Source: Collinsella sp.
GTDB lineage: Bacteria; Actinomycetota; Coriobacteriia; Coriobacteriales; Coriobacteriaceae
Direction: 5' to 3'
Assembly (NCBI GenBank): GCA_019414645.1
Contig: DXLP01000010.1
Coordinates: 1 to 62,684, forward strand
DNA: 62,684 bases
The translations under genes were made by a program, and so were the position numbers. The notes beneath the pieces were generated by a model. That model searched no databases. It saw only the letters and a program-made list of their open reading frames with translations, and was not told the DNA's origin. Positions 33,120 through 43,496 of the stretch are shown here, one piece after another. The stretch's first letter is position 1. The number at the start of each line of letters is the position of its first letter.

Positions 33120-34421
33120 GGCCAGGTGGTCTTGGATGAGATCGCAGATGGCTCGGGCGTCGTTGATGTTGATGGCTCGGGTCGCAAAGCCGGCGTCGAA
33201 GGCCTGACGCGCCAGGGCTTCGTTGCAGGCAAGGGCCAGCGTGTGACCGTCGACCAGGTCGAGCGAGCTCTTGCCGCGCAGACGGTCGACACCGGAGCGC
33301 GCGACGACGATGTTGTCGAAGCCCTCGGTCTTGTAGCCCTCGATGATCACCACGTCGACATCGTTGTAACGCGACAGCAACTCGCGCGCGGGCATCTCGT
33401 CCTCCTCGCGCGTGTCGGCGTACTCCGCCCAGCGCGTGGCGCAGATGAGGCCCACGTGCTTGGATCCGGCCTGGTGATGGCGCCAGGTGTCCTTAGCGGG
33501 CACATCGATATCAAAGCCGTGATGCCCATGATGCTTGAGCGAACCCACGCGCAGGCCGCGGCGGGTGAGCTCGGCAATGACCTTCTCGACGAGCGTGGTC
33601 TTGCCCGAATTTTGGTAGCCGATAAACGCGATCGCGGGGACGGCCGGGGCCGGAGCCGCGGGCGCGACGGCGACGGGTGCGCTCGCGAGTGCGGCACCGT
33701 CAGCGGCCACGGCCTCAACAGCAGCGGCCTGACGCTCTGCGCGATCCCACACACCCGAGCGGCCGCCCTCCTTGTGCAGCAGGCGCACGTCGACGATCTC
33801 CATGCCGCGGTCGACGGCCTTGCACATGTCGTAGATCGTTAGGCACGCAGCGCTCGCGCCGGTCAGAGCCTCCATCTCAATACCCGTCTTGCCCGTCACG
33901 CCCGCCGTAACCAGCACGTGAAAGCCAACCTGCCCGTCCGTGCGCGCCGGCGCCCAGCCCTCGGGCACGTCCTCGGCCGGCGTTCCCGCCGGAGCGATGG
34001 GCGCAATGTCGCACTTGCTCTTGGTAATGAGCAGCGGATGGCACATGGGGATGATGTCGCTCGTGCGCTTGATAGCCATGATGCCCGCCACGCGCGCGCA
34101 GGCAAGCACGTCGCCCTTCTTGGCGCGGTCCTGCAGCACCATGGCCTGTGTCTCGGGATGCATGAGAATGGTGCCCTCGGCAATGGCAATGCGATGCGTC
34201 TCGGCCTTGTCGGACACGTCGACCATGCGCACCTCGCCCTTGGCGTCCACGTGCGTCAGCTCGTCGCGACGGGCGTCACGGGCGGGCTCGGCGACAGCGC
34301 TGGCAGTCGGCTGTGCGGACGCGTCGGCGTTGCCAGCATTCGCCGCAGCCGTAACTTTGTGGGCAGACATCGCGGCCCCGCGAGCGGCCTTGGTGGCATC
34401 GGCGTACCTGCTCTTGGCCAT
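33117..34421 (-). CDS. moaC: MoaC-MobB fusion: cyclic pyranopterin monophosphate synthase plus guanine-dinucleotide biosynthesis adaptor
   Basis: The 434-residue protein fuses two molybdenum-cofactor enzymes. After an Ala-rich leader of about 50 residues, the MoaC part runs from LTHVDAKGEVRMVDVSDKAET to VRLLHKEGGRSG and has the family blocks MCHPL, GKTGIEMEALT and IYDMCKAVDRGM; it makes cyclic pyranopterin. An Ala/Pro linker then leads to MobB, with P-loop GYQNSGKTTL, KHHGHHGFDID and the ATTR-like GLICATRW; MobB helps attach the nucleotide to the cofactor. The ATG at 34421 follows GGAGGATG. It lies four bases past the moaA stop, so moaA and this gene form one operon. Confidence 0.9.
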   Translation of the reverse strand: MAKSRYADATKAARGAAMSAHKVTAAANAGNADASAQPTASAVAEPARDARRDELTHVDAKGEVRMVDVSDKAETHRIAIAEGTILMHPETQAMVLQDRAKKGDVLACARVAGIMAIKRTSDIIPMCHPLLITKSKCDIAPIAPAGTPAEDVPEGWAPARTDGQVGFHVLVTAGVTGKTGIEMEALTGASAACLTIYDMCKAVDRGMEIVDVRLLHKEGGRSGVWDRAERQAAAVEAVAADGAALASAPVAVAPAAPAPAVPAIAFIGYQNSGKTTLVEKVIAELTRRGLRVGSLKHHGHHGFDIDVPAKDTWRHHQAGSKHVGLICATRWAEYADTREEDEMPARELLSRYNDVDVVIIEGYKTEGFDNIVVARSGVDRLRGKSSLDLVDGHTLALACNEALARQAFDAGFATRAININDARAICDLIQDHLA

Positions 34422-34425
34422 ATGA

Positions 34426-35481
34426 TCATCCTCCGATTTGGGACATAAATCGTTGCGTGCCCCCAATTATCGCGTGTTCCTGCGGTTTGTGGGCCACGGC
34501 ATCGCGCCAAATCGAAAGCACCTGCATATCATCACCACGGCGCAGCGCGTCACGCACCGAATACTCGGCATCGCTGAACAGGCACGGACGCACGTTGCCG
34601 TCTGCTGTCAGGCGCAGACGGTTGCAATTCGCACAAAAATGGTTGGACATGGCGCTAATAAAGCCAACCGTTCCCGCCGCGCCCGGAAAGTGCCAATAGC
34701 GCGCAGGGCCCGCGCCGGCAGGGGCGTCGTTGATGTCGAGCGGCTCGAGCTCGCCCAGACCCACCGCGGCGGCCCCGGCATTGATGCGCGCCCGCAGCTC
34801 GTCGCTCGGCACGGTATCGCTCGCATCCCACAGCGCCGGATTGAGCGCGGGCGCATGCGGGTCCACAGCGCAATGCGAGCTCGTGTGCTCGTCGCCAATA
34901 GGCATGTATTCGATAAAGCGCAGGTGAATGGGACGGTCGATAGTCAGACGCGCGAGGGCCGCCACATCCTGGTTGAGCCGGCGCACAACAACGCAGTTGA
35001 CCTTAACGGGCTCAAAGCCCCAAGCCAGCGCCGCGTCGATGCCGGCCATGGTCTGCTCGAGTCGACCCAGGCGCGTGATCTTTCCAAACAGCGTAGGGTC
35101 GAGCGTGTCGAGCGAAATGTTGACGCGGTTAAGCCCCGCGTCCTTGAGCTGCGGTGCCAGCTTGGGCAGCAGGGCGCCGTTGGTGGTAAGCGAGATATCC
35201 TCGATCTGCGGAATCGCGCGGATGTCACGAATGAGCGGGATGATACGGCGGCTGACCAGCGGCTCGCCACCCGTCAGGCGCACGCGGCGAATGCCCTCCC
35301 CCGCCACCAAGCGCACAAAGCGGGCGATTTCCTCGGCACTGAGTAGCTCGTCGTGTGCACGGGGCGCCACGCCATCGGCCGGCATGCAGTAAATGCAGCG
35401 GAAATTGCACTTGTCGGTAACGGCAATGCGCAGGTAGTTAATGTCGCGGCCAAAGCCGTCATGTTGCACGTGCCCGTCCAC
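34426..35481 (-). CDS. moaA: GTP 3',8-cyclase MoaA
   Basis: MoaA is the radical SAM enzyme that, with MoaC, turns GTP into the pyranopterin precursor of molybdenum cofactor. The 351-residue protein has the radical SAM cluster CNFRCIYC at about residues 24-31, the SAM-binding GGEPL, and the C-terminal 4Fe-4S site CANCNRLRLTADGNVRPCL. It ends in Gly-Gly, as active MoaA does. Translation starts at a GTG (35481) after GGGAGGG. No moaD, moaE or molybdoenzyme gene lies in the window. Confidence 0.95.
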   Translation of the reverse strand: MDGHVQHDGFGRDINYLRIAVTDKCNFRCIYCMPADGVAPRAHDELLSAEEIARFVRLVAGEGIRRVRLTGGEPLVSRRIIPLIRDIRAIPQIEDISLTTNGALLPKLAPQLKDAGLNRVNISLDTLDPTLFGKITRLGRLEQTMAGIDAALAWGFEPVKVNCVVVRRLNQDVAALARLTIDRPIHLRFIEYMPIGDEHTSSHCAVDPHAPALNPALWDASDTVPSDELRARINAGAAAVGLGELEPLDINDAPAGAGPARYWHFPGAAGTVGFISAMSNHFCANCNRLRLTADGNVRPCLFSDAEYSVRDALRRGDDMQVLSIWRDAVAHKPQEHAIIGGTQRFMSQIGG

Positions 35482-35615
35482 GCAGCCCTCCCCTCACGCG
35501 GCGTTTTATTCTTCGGAAAACATAATACCCCACGAGAGGATCATGCCGACACCCGTACGACAGGACAGGTCGCTTCGAGCAAAACGGACTTTCCAAGCCC
35601 ATCCTCAACACACAG

Positions 35616-35676
35616 ACCATCACAACATTCGATGCTTTTCCCGTTTTTGGCAAAAAACGCCGAATGTTGTGATGGT
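35616..35676. repeat. interspersed palindrome family A, copy 3
   Basis: ACCATCACAACATTCG is inverted as CGAATGTTGTGATGGT. The loop TTTTTGGCAAAAAACG is nearly the same as in copy 4 and differs from copies 1 and 2, so two subfamilies exist. It lies 40 bases past the end of the nuclease-like gene. Confidence 0.88.
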
Positions 35677-35716
35677 TTGCCTGCCCACGGCACCCCGTAG
35701 AAAGACCAAAGCGCCC

Positions 35717-36754
35717 CTAGAGGCCGCCGTCCCAGTGGCGAATCACGAATTCTCGAAGGTCGTTCTGCCGCTTTTGGAACGCTTCGCTTCGGTCGCACTT
35801 GAGGCCCATAGCGAGCGCAATGGCGTTCATCGCCCGGTGCAATTGCAGCTGATGGGCAAACTGAGTCCCGGTGAGGACGATCATCCTAAAGCCCAGCGCG
35901 CTCAGTACGGTCATACGCTCCGCATCCGACGCGCTGCGCTGTTTATCAAGATGGTCCGAGCCGTTGTATTCAATCCCCGTACCGCTCGCAGGCGCATATA
36001 CGTCAATCTCGAAATACCCGGCCTTTGCGAGACACTTGAACTCGTTGGGAACATCGACCCTATGGTTGAGCTCGATTTTGGCGTATCCCAGCCCGCCCTG
36101 GAAACGTTTTGCTACGACCATGATTGCGGTGGCCGTCTCCATGGGCGACCGCGCGCCATCGTGCACGCGCTTGAGCACGGCGGCCGCGCGTATAGCCCCC
36201 TGACGAGATCGGTTCTCATTGCAATAGGCAATCAAGTCGGCAACGGTATACCTCTGCCCCATCTCGATATAATCGCCTGTCGACAGATGATTCAAATGGT
36301 ATCGGGCGCAGATTTCGTAGCCATATTCCAGCTGCTCGGGCTCACTCATCCACGAACCCGCCTGGACAAAGCACATGGCCTCATCAACCACCAGAAGGCC
36401 CTCTGCCACCTCGATAAGATGGCCTGGAGGTACCGGCGCCCCAAACACGTGGCACCTAAATCCAGCCGGCGTCGAGCGCTCAAAATCGAAGTTGACGAGC
36501 GTGTCGATATGATCGAGCTCTTCTCGTGGAATACCAAGCGAAACCAGATAGTCGGTAACGATCCCAACTGCCGTTGAAGCCCTCAGTCCCTTGGCATCGA
36601 GTCCCAATTTGGGCAGGCTCGCAGTCGGCTCCGCCTCGCTAGCAAGCGAGTCCTCATCGTATAGGCTACTTGCTCGCGAGAGCGGCTCGGACGGGCGCGC
36701 CACGTTGTGGTACAGCCAGGCAGTCTTATGGGACAAGACGATCGGCAGGTCCAT
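35717..36754 (-). CDS. hypothetical protein with a nuclease-like C-terminal motif
   Basis: I cannot name the family of this 345-residue protein. The C-terminal third reads FEIDVYAPASGTGIEYNGSDHLDKQ and then FRMIVLTGTQF, a pattern like the D...E-x-N/D-G...H core of Vsr/DUF559-type endonuclease folds. The N-terminal part has a conserved-looking FRCHVFGAPVPPGHLIEV and LEYGYEICARYHL but no motif I recognise. The ATG at 36754 follows TTGGAGGG. It is flanked on both sides by family A palindromes, which suggests a gene that moved or a region prone to insertion. Transcription is independent of moaA. Confidence 0.6.
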   Translation of the reverse strand: MDLPIVLSHKTAWLYHNVARPSEPLSRASSLYDEDSLASEAEPTASLPKLGLDAKGLRASTAVGIVTDYLVSLGIPREELDHIDTLVNFDFERSTPAGFRCHVFGAPVPPGHLIEVAEGLLVVDEAMCFVQAGSWMSEPEQLEYGYEICARYHLNHLSTGDYIEMGQRYTVADLIAYCNENRSRQGAIRAAAVLKRVHDGARSPMETATAIMVVAKRFQGGLGYAKIELNHRVDVPNEFKCLAKAGYFEIDVYAPASGTGIEYNGSDHLDKQRSASDAERMTVLSALGFRMIVLTGTQFAHQLQLHRAMNAIALAMGLKCDRSEAFQKRQNDLREFVIRHWDGGL

Positions 36755-36855
36755 GAGCCCTCCAATGGAGTCGGATAACCAACCTTATTCCCCTGCCCAC
36801 GGGTCCGCACACCTTCGTGCACAAGAAAGCGATTCCACCCGGCCGAGTGGCAGAA

Positions 36856-36920
36856 AAACCATCACAACATTCGATGCTTTTCTCAATTTTGGCAAAAAAC
36901 GTCGAATGTTGTGATGGTTT
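36856..36920. repeat. interspersed palindrome family A, copy 4
   Basis: AAACCATCACAACATTCGA is perfectly inverted at 36902-36920, with a loop like that of copy 3. It lies in the gap between the divergent nuclease-like gene and the MATE gene; nothing else is seen in that gap. Confidence 0.88.
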
Positions 36921-37070
36921 GAGGCGAGGTGAGGGGCACGGAGGGTCAAAGCATCGTGCTTGGAGCGTGACTTTTTTCGCCCCGCTGCCAACACAAACCT
37001 TGACTCTACAATCGTTATAGGGTTTTCACTACACTGGTACGTAAACAAACCCAGCCAGAAAGCCCCACCT

Positions 37071-38417
37071 ATGGAACACGACCTCACACGCGGCAATGTC
37101 CTTAAGACCATCGCGGTCTTTGCCCTGCCCTATATGCTCTCGTACTTTTTGCAGATGCTCTACGGCATGGCCGACCTGTACATGATGGGACAGTTTAGCG
37201 GCGCCGCTGGCATCACCGCCGTGGGCAACGGCGCGCAGACGCTCTATATCATTACCGTGACGCTCGTGGGCCTGGCCATGGGAACGACGGTTATCGTCGG
37301 CCACGCCGTGGGCTCGCGCCGGTTTGACCGCGCCGAGACCGCTATCGGCAATACCATCACGCTCTTTATGGGTGTCTCGGTGGTACTGGCCGCTGCCTTG
37401 CTCGCACTGTGCCCGCAGATCGTGGCGCTCATTGGCACGCCGGCCGAGGCGGTCGAAGGCACCGCCGCCTACCTGCGCATTTGCTTTATCGGCATTCCCT
37501 TTATCGCCGCGTACAACATCCTCTCGGCCATCTTTCGCGGGCTGGGCGATTCGCGCTCGCCCATGTACGTGATTGGCGTGGCATGCATCATCAACATCGC
37601 GCTCGACTTTCTGTTTATCGGCCACATGGGGCTCGGCCCCGTAGGCGCGGCACTCGGCACAGTCATCGCGCAGACGGCGAGCGTGGCTCTCGCGCTCGTG
37701 TGGCTCAAGAGCCGCCGTACGCACATTCACCTCAAGCGCAGCGACCTACGCCCCCAGCCCGAGGTGCTCGGCAGCATCCTTAAGATCGGCGTGCCCGTAG
37801 CCGTGCAGGACGGCTGCATCCAGGTGGCGTTTATGTTCATCACCGTCATCGCCAACCACCGCGGCCTGGTTGATGCCGCCGCCGTAGGCTTGGTCGAAAA
37901 GATGATCAGCTTTTTGTTTATCGTGCCGAGTTCCATGGGCGCTACCGTCAGCGCGCTCACGGCGCAAAACGCCGGCGCAGGCAAGGGCGACCGCGCGCGC
38001 CAGGTGCTCAAGGATGCCATGACCATCTCGGTGGTGTACGGCTGCCTGATCACGGTGCTGATGTGGCTGGTGGCGCCGGCGTTTATCGGCTTTTTTGCCA
38101 AGGACCCCGCGGTGGTCGCCGCCGGCACCGGCTATATGCGCAGCTATATTTTCGACGCGATTTTTGCCGGCATCCACATTTGCTTTAGCGGCTTTTTCGC
38201 TGCATACGGCAAGAGCTACATCGGCTTTGCGCACAACGTGCTGGCCGTGGCGCTCATTCGCGTACCCGGCGCATGGCTGCTGTCGAACGCCTATTCCGAC
38301 ACGCTGTTCCCCATGGGTATCGCCTCGCCGTGCGGGTCGATTCTGTCGGCGGCCATCTGCGTGATTGCATTTACCGTGCTCAACCGCCGCGGAACTTTTG
38401 ACAAGCTGATGGCGTAG
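37071..38417 (+). CDS. MATE family efflux transporter
   Basis: The 448-residue protein has twelve hydrophobic helices in two similar halves, and its N terminus (LTRGNVLKTIAVFALPYMLSYFLQMLYGMAD, split here by its membrane helix) is typical of the DinF/NorM-like MATE pumps that export drugs with Na+ or H+. The frame opens at 36960, but the ATG at 37071 (MEHDLTRG) begins the homology. Its ribosome binding site is weak (AGAAAG). A MerR-family gene follows 54 bases later on the same strand and may respond to the exported compound. Confidence 0.9.
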   Translation: MEHDLTRGNVLKTIAVFALPYMLSYFLQMLYGMADLYMMGQFSGAAGITAVGNGAQTLYIITVTLVGLAMGTTVIVGHAVGSRRFDRAETAIGNTITLFMGVSVVLAAALLALCPQIVALIGTPAEAVEGTAAYLRICFIGIPFIAAYNILSAIFRGLGDSRSPMYVIGVACIINIALDFLFIGHMGLGPVGAALGTVIAQTASVALALVWLKSRRTHIHLKRSDLRPQPEVLGSILKIGVPVAVQDGCIQVAFMFITVIANHRGLVDAAAVGLVEKMISFLFIVPSSMGATVSALTAQNAGAGKGDRARQVLKDAMTISVVYGCLITVLMWLVAPAFIGFFAKDPAVVAAGTGYMRSYIFDAIFAGIHICFSGFFAAYGKSYIGFAHNVLAVALIRVPGAWLLSNAYSDTLFPMGIASPCGSILSAAICVIAFTVLNRRGTFDKLMA

Positions 38418-38471
38418 CGGGGCAACGCAGGCCTAGCGCCTCTCCCCTGTTTTACCGAAAGGAGCGGTCCT

Positions 38472-39311
38472 GTGACCGACATGCCAAGCGAACACACCGA
38501 GGGCCTGCTCCGCATTGGCGAGGTGGCGCGCTTGCTCAATTTGAGCGTGGGCACACTGCGCCATTACGAACAGATGGGGCTATTGGAACCGGCATATGTC
38601 GATCCGACGAGTGGGTACCGCTACTACGGATCGCGGCAGCTCTCCACCCTCAACACCATCAGCCACCTGCGTGTTCTCAACTTGCCGCTCGCACAAATCC
38701 GCGAGTTTGTGACAACGCGCGATGTGAACCTCATGCAGCGGCAGCTGGCTCAGCAGCAGGAGCTCATCGAGCGCAAGCGCAGCGAGCTGGAGCGCGTGTC
38801 GCGCAAGATCGATAACCGACTTGCCCTGCTGCACGATGCCCTAAACACCGAGCTCGATACCATTTGCACAATCGATGCGCCCGAGCTTCACTGCGCCGTG
38901 CTGAGCGAACGCGTCAACCCTACCGACGCATATGCGCTGGAATGGCAGATTCGTCAGCTGCAGAAGGGTCAGCACGAGACCTTTGTCTTTCTGGGCAACT
39001 TGGGCGTCGGGATCGCGCCCGAACGCCTTGCCGCCGGCGACTTTGATGGCTACGACGAGGTTTTTCTGCTGCTGGATGACACGGACGATTACCTGGGCGA
39101 TGTCGAAGTACGTCCCGCCGCGCGGTGTCTGACGGTCAGCTTCCGCGGCACGCACGGTCAGGCGGCCCCGCGCTATGAGCGCTTACTCGATTACATGCAC
39201 GAGCGCGACCTGTCCCCCGCCGGTCCCTCGCGCGAAATCGCCCTCATCGACGACATCATCAGCGACGATCCGGGAGCGTATGTGACGAGGATCGCGATAC
39301 CGGTCCGCTAA
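38472..39311 (+). CDS. MerR-family transcription regulator with effector-binding domain
   Basis: The 279-residue protein starts at a GTG after AAAGGAG. The first 70 residues are a MerR winged helix (LLRIGEVARLLNLSVGTLRHYEQMGLLEPAYVD, with the usual R.GE.A and RHYE.GLL pattern), followed by a coiled-coil dimerisation helix (about 95-130) and a GyrI/BmrR-like ligand-binding domain to the end. BmrR-type regulators activate multidrug pump genes when they bind the drug. Its position just behind the MATE gene supports that role. Confidence 0.88.
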   Translation: MTDMPSEHTEGLLRIGEVARLLNLSVGTLRHYEQMGLLEPAYVDPTSGYRYYGSRQLSTLNTISHLRVLNLPLAQIREFVTTRDVNLMQRQLAQQQELIERKRSELERVSRKIDNRLALLHDALNTELDTICTIDAPELHCAVLSERVNPTDAYALEWQIRQLQKGQHETFVFLGNLGVGIAPERLAAGDFDGYDEVFLLLDDTDDYLGDVEVRPAARCLTVSFRGTHGQAAPRYERLLDYMHERDLSPAGPSREIALIDDIISDDPGAYVTRIAIPVR

Positions 39312-39419
39312 TCACTACCATTTATCGAGCAATTCCATCCATTTACCTTAATCCGAATTAGATTGTATTTTGTAGCAAATAAAATGACAGCATATTGCCC
39401 CCCATAGGCAGGAGACATT

Positions 39420-40592
39420 ATGCCCAGAGTTCAATCACGTCGCTCGTTTCTTCTCGGCCTAGCCTCGATCATTGGCTTATCCGCGTCACGCCCAACAAGA
39501 GTATTCGCTGCCGACTCAAACTCATCCGTCGCTTTTACATCAGACCTAGCACAAGACTACGCGCTTTCCCTGTTGCCCATCGTCGACGGATCCGCGAACT
39601 TAGAGATCGAGCAAATCGTTCCCGTATGCCAACAAATCGGCCTTATCTGTGGCTATGAAATCAGTGTCACAAGGGAAGGAAGCCCTTACGGTTATTTAAT
39701 ACTTGACGCATCATATCCTGGGCTTCTGAAGGAGATAACCCTCGGCGATACCATTCTTCCGATTTCAGCTTCTCTATCAAACGCCATTTCAACTTATTCC
39801 GGCCAACAGGCCACAAACCCAACCGTACTAATTTCGTACAACGATATTGAATATGGAACTTTGGTGCCAGGAACTAGAGACTGTGTAACCAACTATAACA
39901 ATATACGGTCTGTCCCGATTGTCACCGAAAAGGGTATAGCACCTCAAAGCAATAACCCAACTTCATGGGATGCAGTCATTATCAATGAAGATGACTTGAT
40001 GTTGCATTTCCAAATAGACGATTTAAACGGAATACCGTTCCGAGGAGTCTCGGAATCATTAGTTGAAGCCCGCACTAATAAGTATGCATGCGTCGTTTCT
40101 GCCTTGTACGCTGTATCAATGCATTACGGTCTCACCAGTTCAAACGCTAATCAATTTAATCCCAATTATTATAAAGAAATATGGAACGTCACTGGCGCAA
40201 CAACGTATAAGACCAATGATCAGGGCGTCGAGTACGGAAGAACGATCATCCCAGATGGAATTGTTCCGTTTAAAAGTCTTGCCGCTCAAAAGGGTAGAGC
40301 ACTTAATACTCAATTTTTCGGTTATCAGCCTCAATTCGCTCAGTACAGAGCAACTATCGATCAAGGGAATATCGGCTTGTATCATATGTGGATCAACAGC
40401 CGAAACAGTGAAGGATCCGTCGAGCTATCAGGTCATACAGTCACGGTAACTGGCTATTTTACTGGGCGTAATGGAAGCTCTGGCATCGAACTGCAGTGGC
40501 TCGAAGTATTCGACGGATGGAACACTTATCCCCGAGCGATTAACTATGCAACGCCCAATATGGTCAAATTGAACGGAACAGTCTTTTGGTAG
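39420..40592 (+). CDS. Tat-exported papain-like cysteine peptidase family protein
   Basis: The 390-residue protein has a twin-arginine signal (SRRSFLLGLASIIGLSA), so it is probably exported folded. The C-terminal half looks papain-like: Cys224 in YACVVSALYAVSMHYG, His339 in SGHTVTVTGY and Asp365/Asn368 in FDGWNTYP are in the order of a C39/C10-type catalytic triad. Residues about 35-200 would be a pro-domain or a binding domain. The ATG at 39420 follows GGCAGGAG. The DNA is clearly more AT-rich than its neighbours, which points to recent transfer. A lipoprotein gene follows at once. Peptidase activity is inferred from the motif order only. Confidence 0.65.
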   Translation: MPRVQSRRSFLLGLASIIGLSASRPTRVFAADSNSSVAFTSDLAQDYALSLLPIVDGSANLEIEQIVPVCQQIGLICGYEISVTREGSPYGYLILDASYPGLLKEITLGDTILPISASLSNAISTYSGQQATNPTVLISYNDIEYGTLVPGTRDCVTNYNNIRSVPIVTEKGIAPQSNNPTSWDAVIINEDDLMLHFQIDDLNGIPFRGVSESLVEARTNKYACVVSALYAVSMHYGLTSSNANQFNPNYYKEIWNVTGATTYKTNDQGVEYGRTIIPDGIVPFKSLAAQKGRALNTQFFGYQPQFAQYRATIDQGNIGLYHMWINSRNSEGSVELSGHTVTVTGYFTGRNGSSGIELQWLEVFDGWNTYPRAINYATPNMVKLNGTVFW

Positions 40593-40597
40593 ACCGG

Positions 40598-40984
40598 ATG
40601 GCACCATCAAAATGCTATGGCACCACAGCCTTTGCCCTGGTTACGATATTGGTGATTTTCGCTATGTTTGCATCCGTTTCTTCATGCACAGATAGAGCCC
40701 ACTATAGCGGAGGAGATGATTACCTTGTCTTTGGAGCCGGCAGCGTTCATTCTATTGAGGGAACGGAACTCGTAATCCAAACAGACAACAGTCCCCGCTA
40801 CACCGACGCTGGAAAGCAAACCCGGATTACATTCCCCTCATCTGGCCGAATCAAAGACAAGCTTTCCCAAATCAAAGTTGGGACAAGAGTTTCCTACTCA
40901 CGCTTTGACTCGGTAGACGCATCTGGATCATACGAGGGAAACGATATCGAAATTGAACAGGCAAACACTATAAGGAGATGTTGA
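40598..40984 (+). CDS. small lipoprotein of unknown function
   Basis: The 128-residue product has a lipoprotein signal: a basic start, a hydrophobic helix (FALVTILVIFAMFA) and a lipobox SVSSC. The mature part is a short beta-rich domain (VHSIEGTELVIQTDN, FPSSGRIKDKL, VGTRVSYSRF) that recalls OB-like folds in lipoproteins. It starts five bases past the stop of the papain-like gene (ATG at 40598, weak ribosome binding site; a TTG at 40586 would overlap the upstream gene), so the two form an operon. It shares the AT-rich composition. The stop codon lies inside a hairpin. Confidence 0.6.
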   Translation: MAPSKCYGTTAFALVTILVIFAMFASVSSCTDRAHYSGGDDYLVFGAGSVHSIEGTELVIQTDNSPRYTDAGKQTRITFPSSGRIKDKLSQIKVGTRVSYSRFDSVDASGSYEGNDIEIEQANTIRRC

Positions 40985-41014
40985 GGAACTGAGCCTCTGC
41001 GCAGTTCCTCAACA
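40979..41014. terminator. bidirectional hairpin terminator between the lipoprotein gene and ligA
   Basis: TGTTGAGGAACTG (40979-40991) pairs perfectly with CAGTTCCTCAACA (41002-41014). It overlaps the lipoprotein stop codon and lies five bases from the ligA stop, so it can serve both converging transcripts. U-tracts are short. Confidence 0.65.
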
Positions 41015-41019
41015 AATCA

Positions 41020-43281
<2,262 letters not shown>

Positions 43282-43430
43282 CTAGAGTACCACCGGTCGC
43301 GATGGAGCCAAATCGCCCTTTCCAACCGCACCGAATCGGCAGCCATCAAACTGGAGTGGATCGCGCGTTCAAACCATGCCCTTGCCGTTTCTAAATGATC
43401 CGTTTTCCTCCGTCTCCAAGGGATCATCGC

Positions 43431-43470
43431 GAAAAGAGGGGCTGTCCCGCGTTGGCGGAACAGCCCCTCT
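43431..43470 (-). terminator. rho-independent terminator after the HtrA-like gene
   Basis: AGAGGGGCTGT (43435-43445) pairs perfectly with ACAGCCCCTCT (43460-43470), and TTTTCGC follows on the minus strand. It lies 27 bases past the stop codon. Confidence 0.85.
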
Positions 43471-43496
43471 GGCTTCGATATGTGCGATACAGCTCG

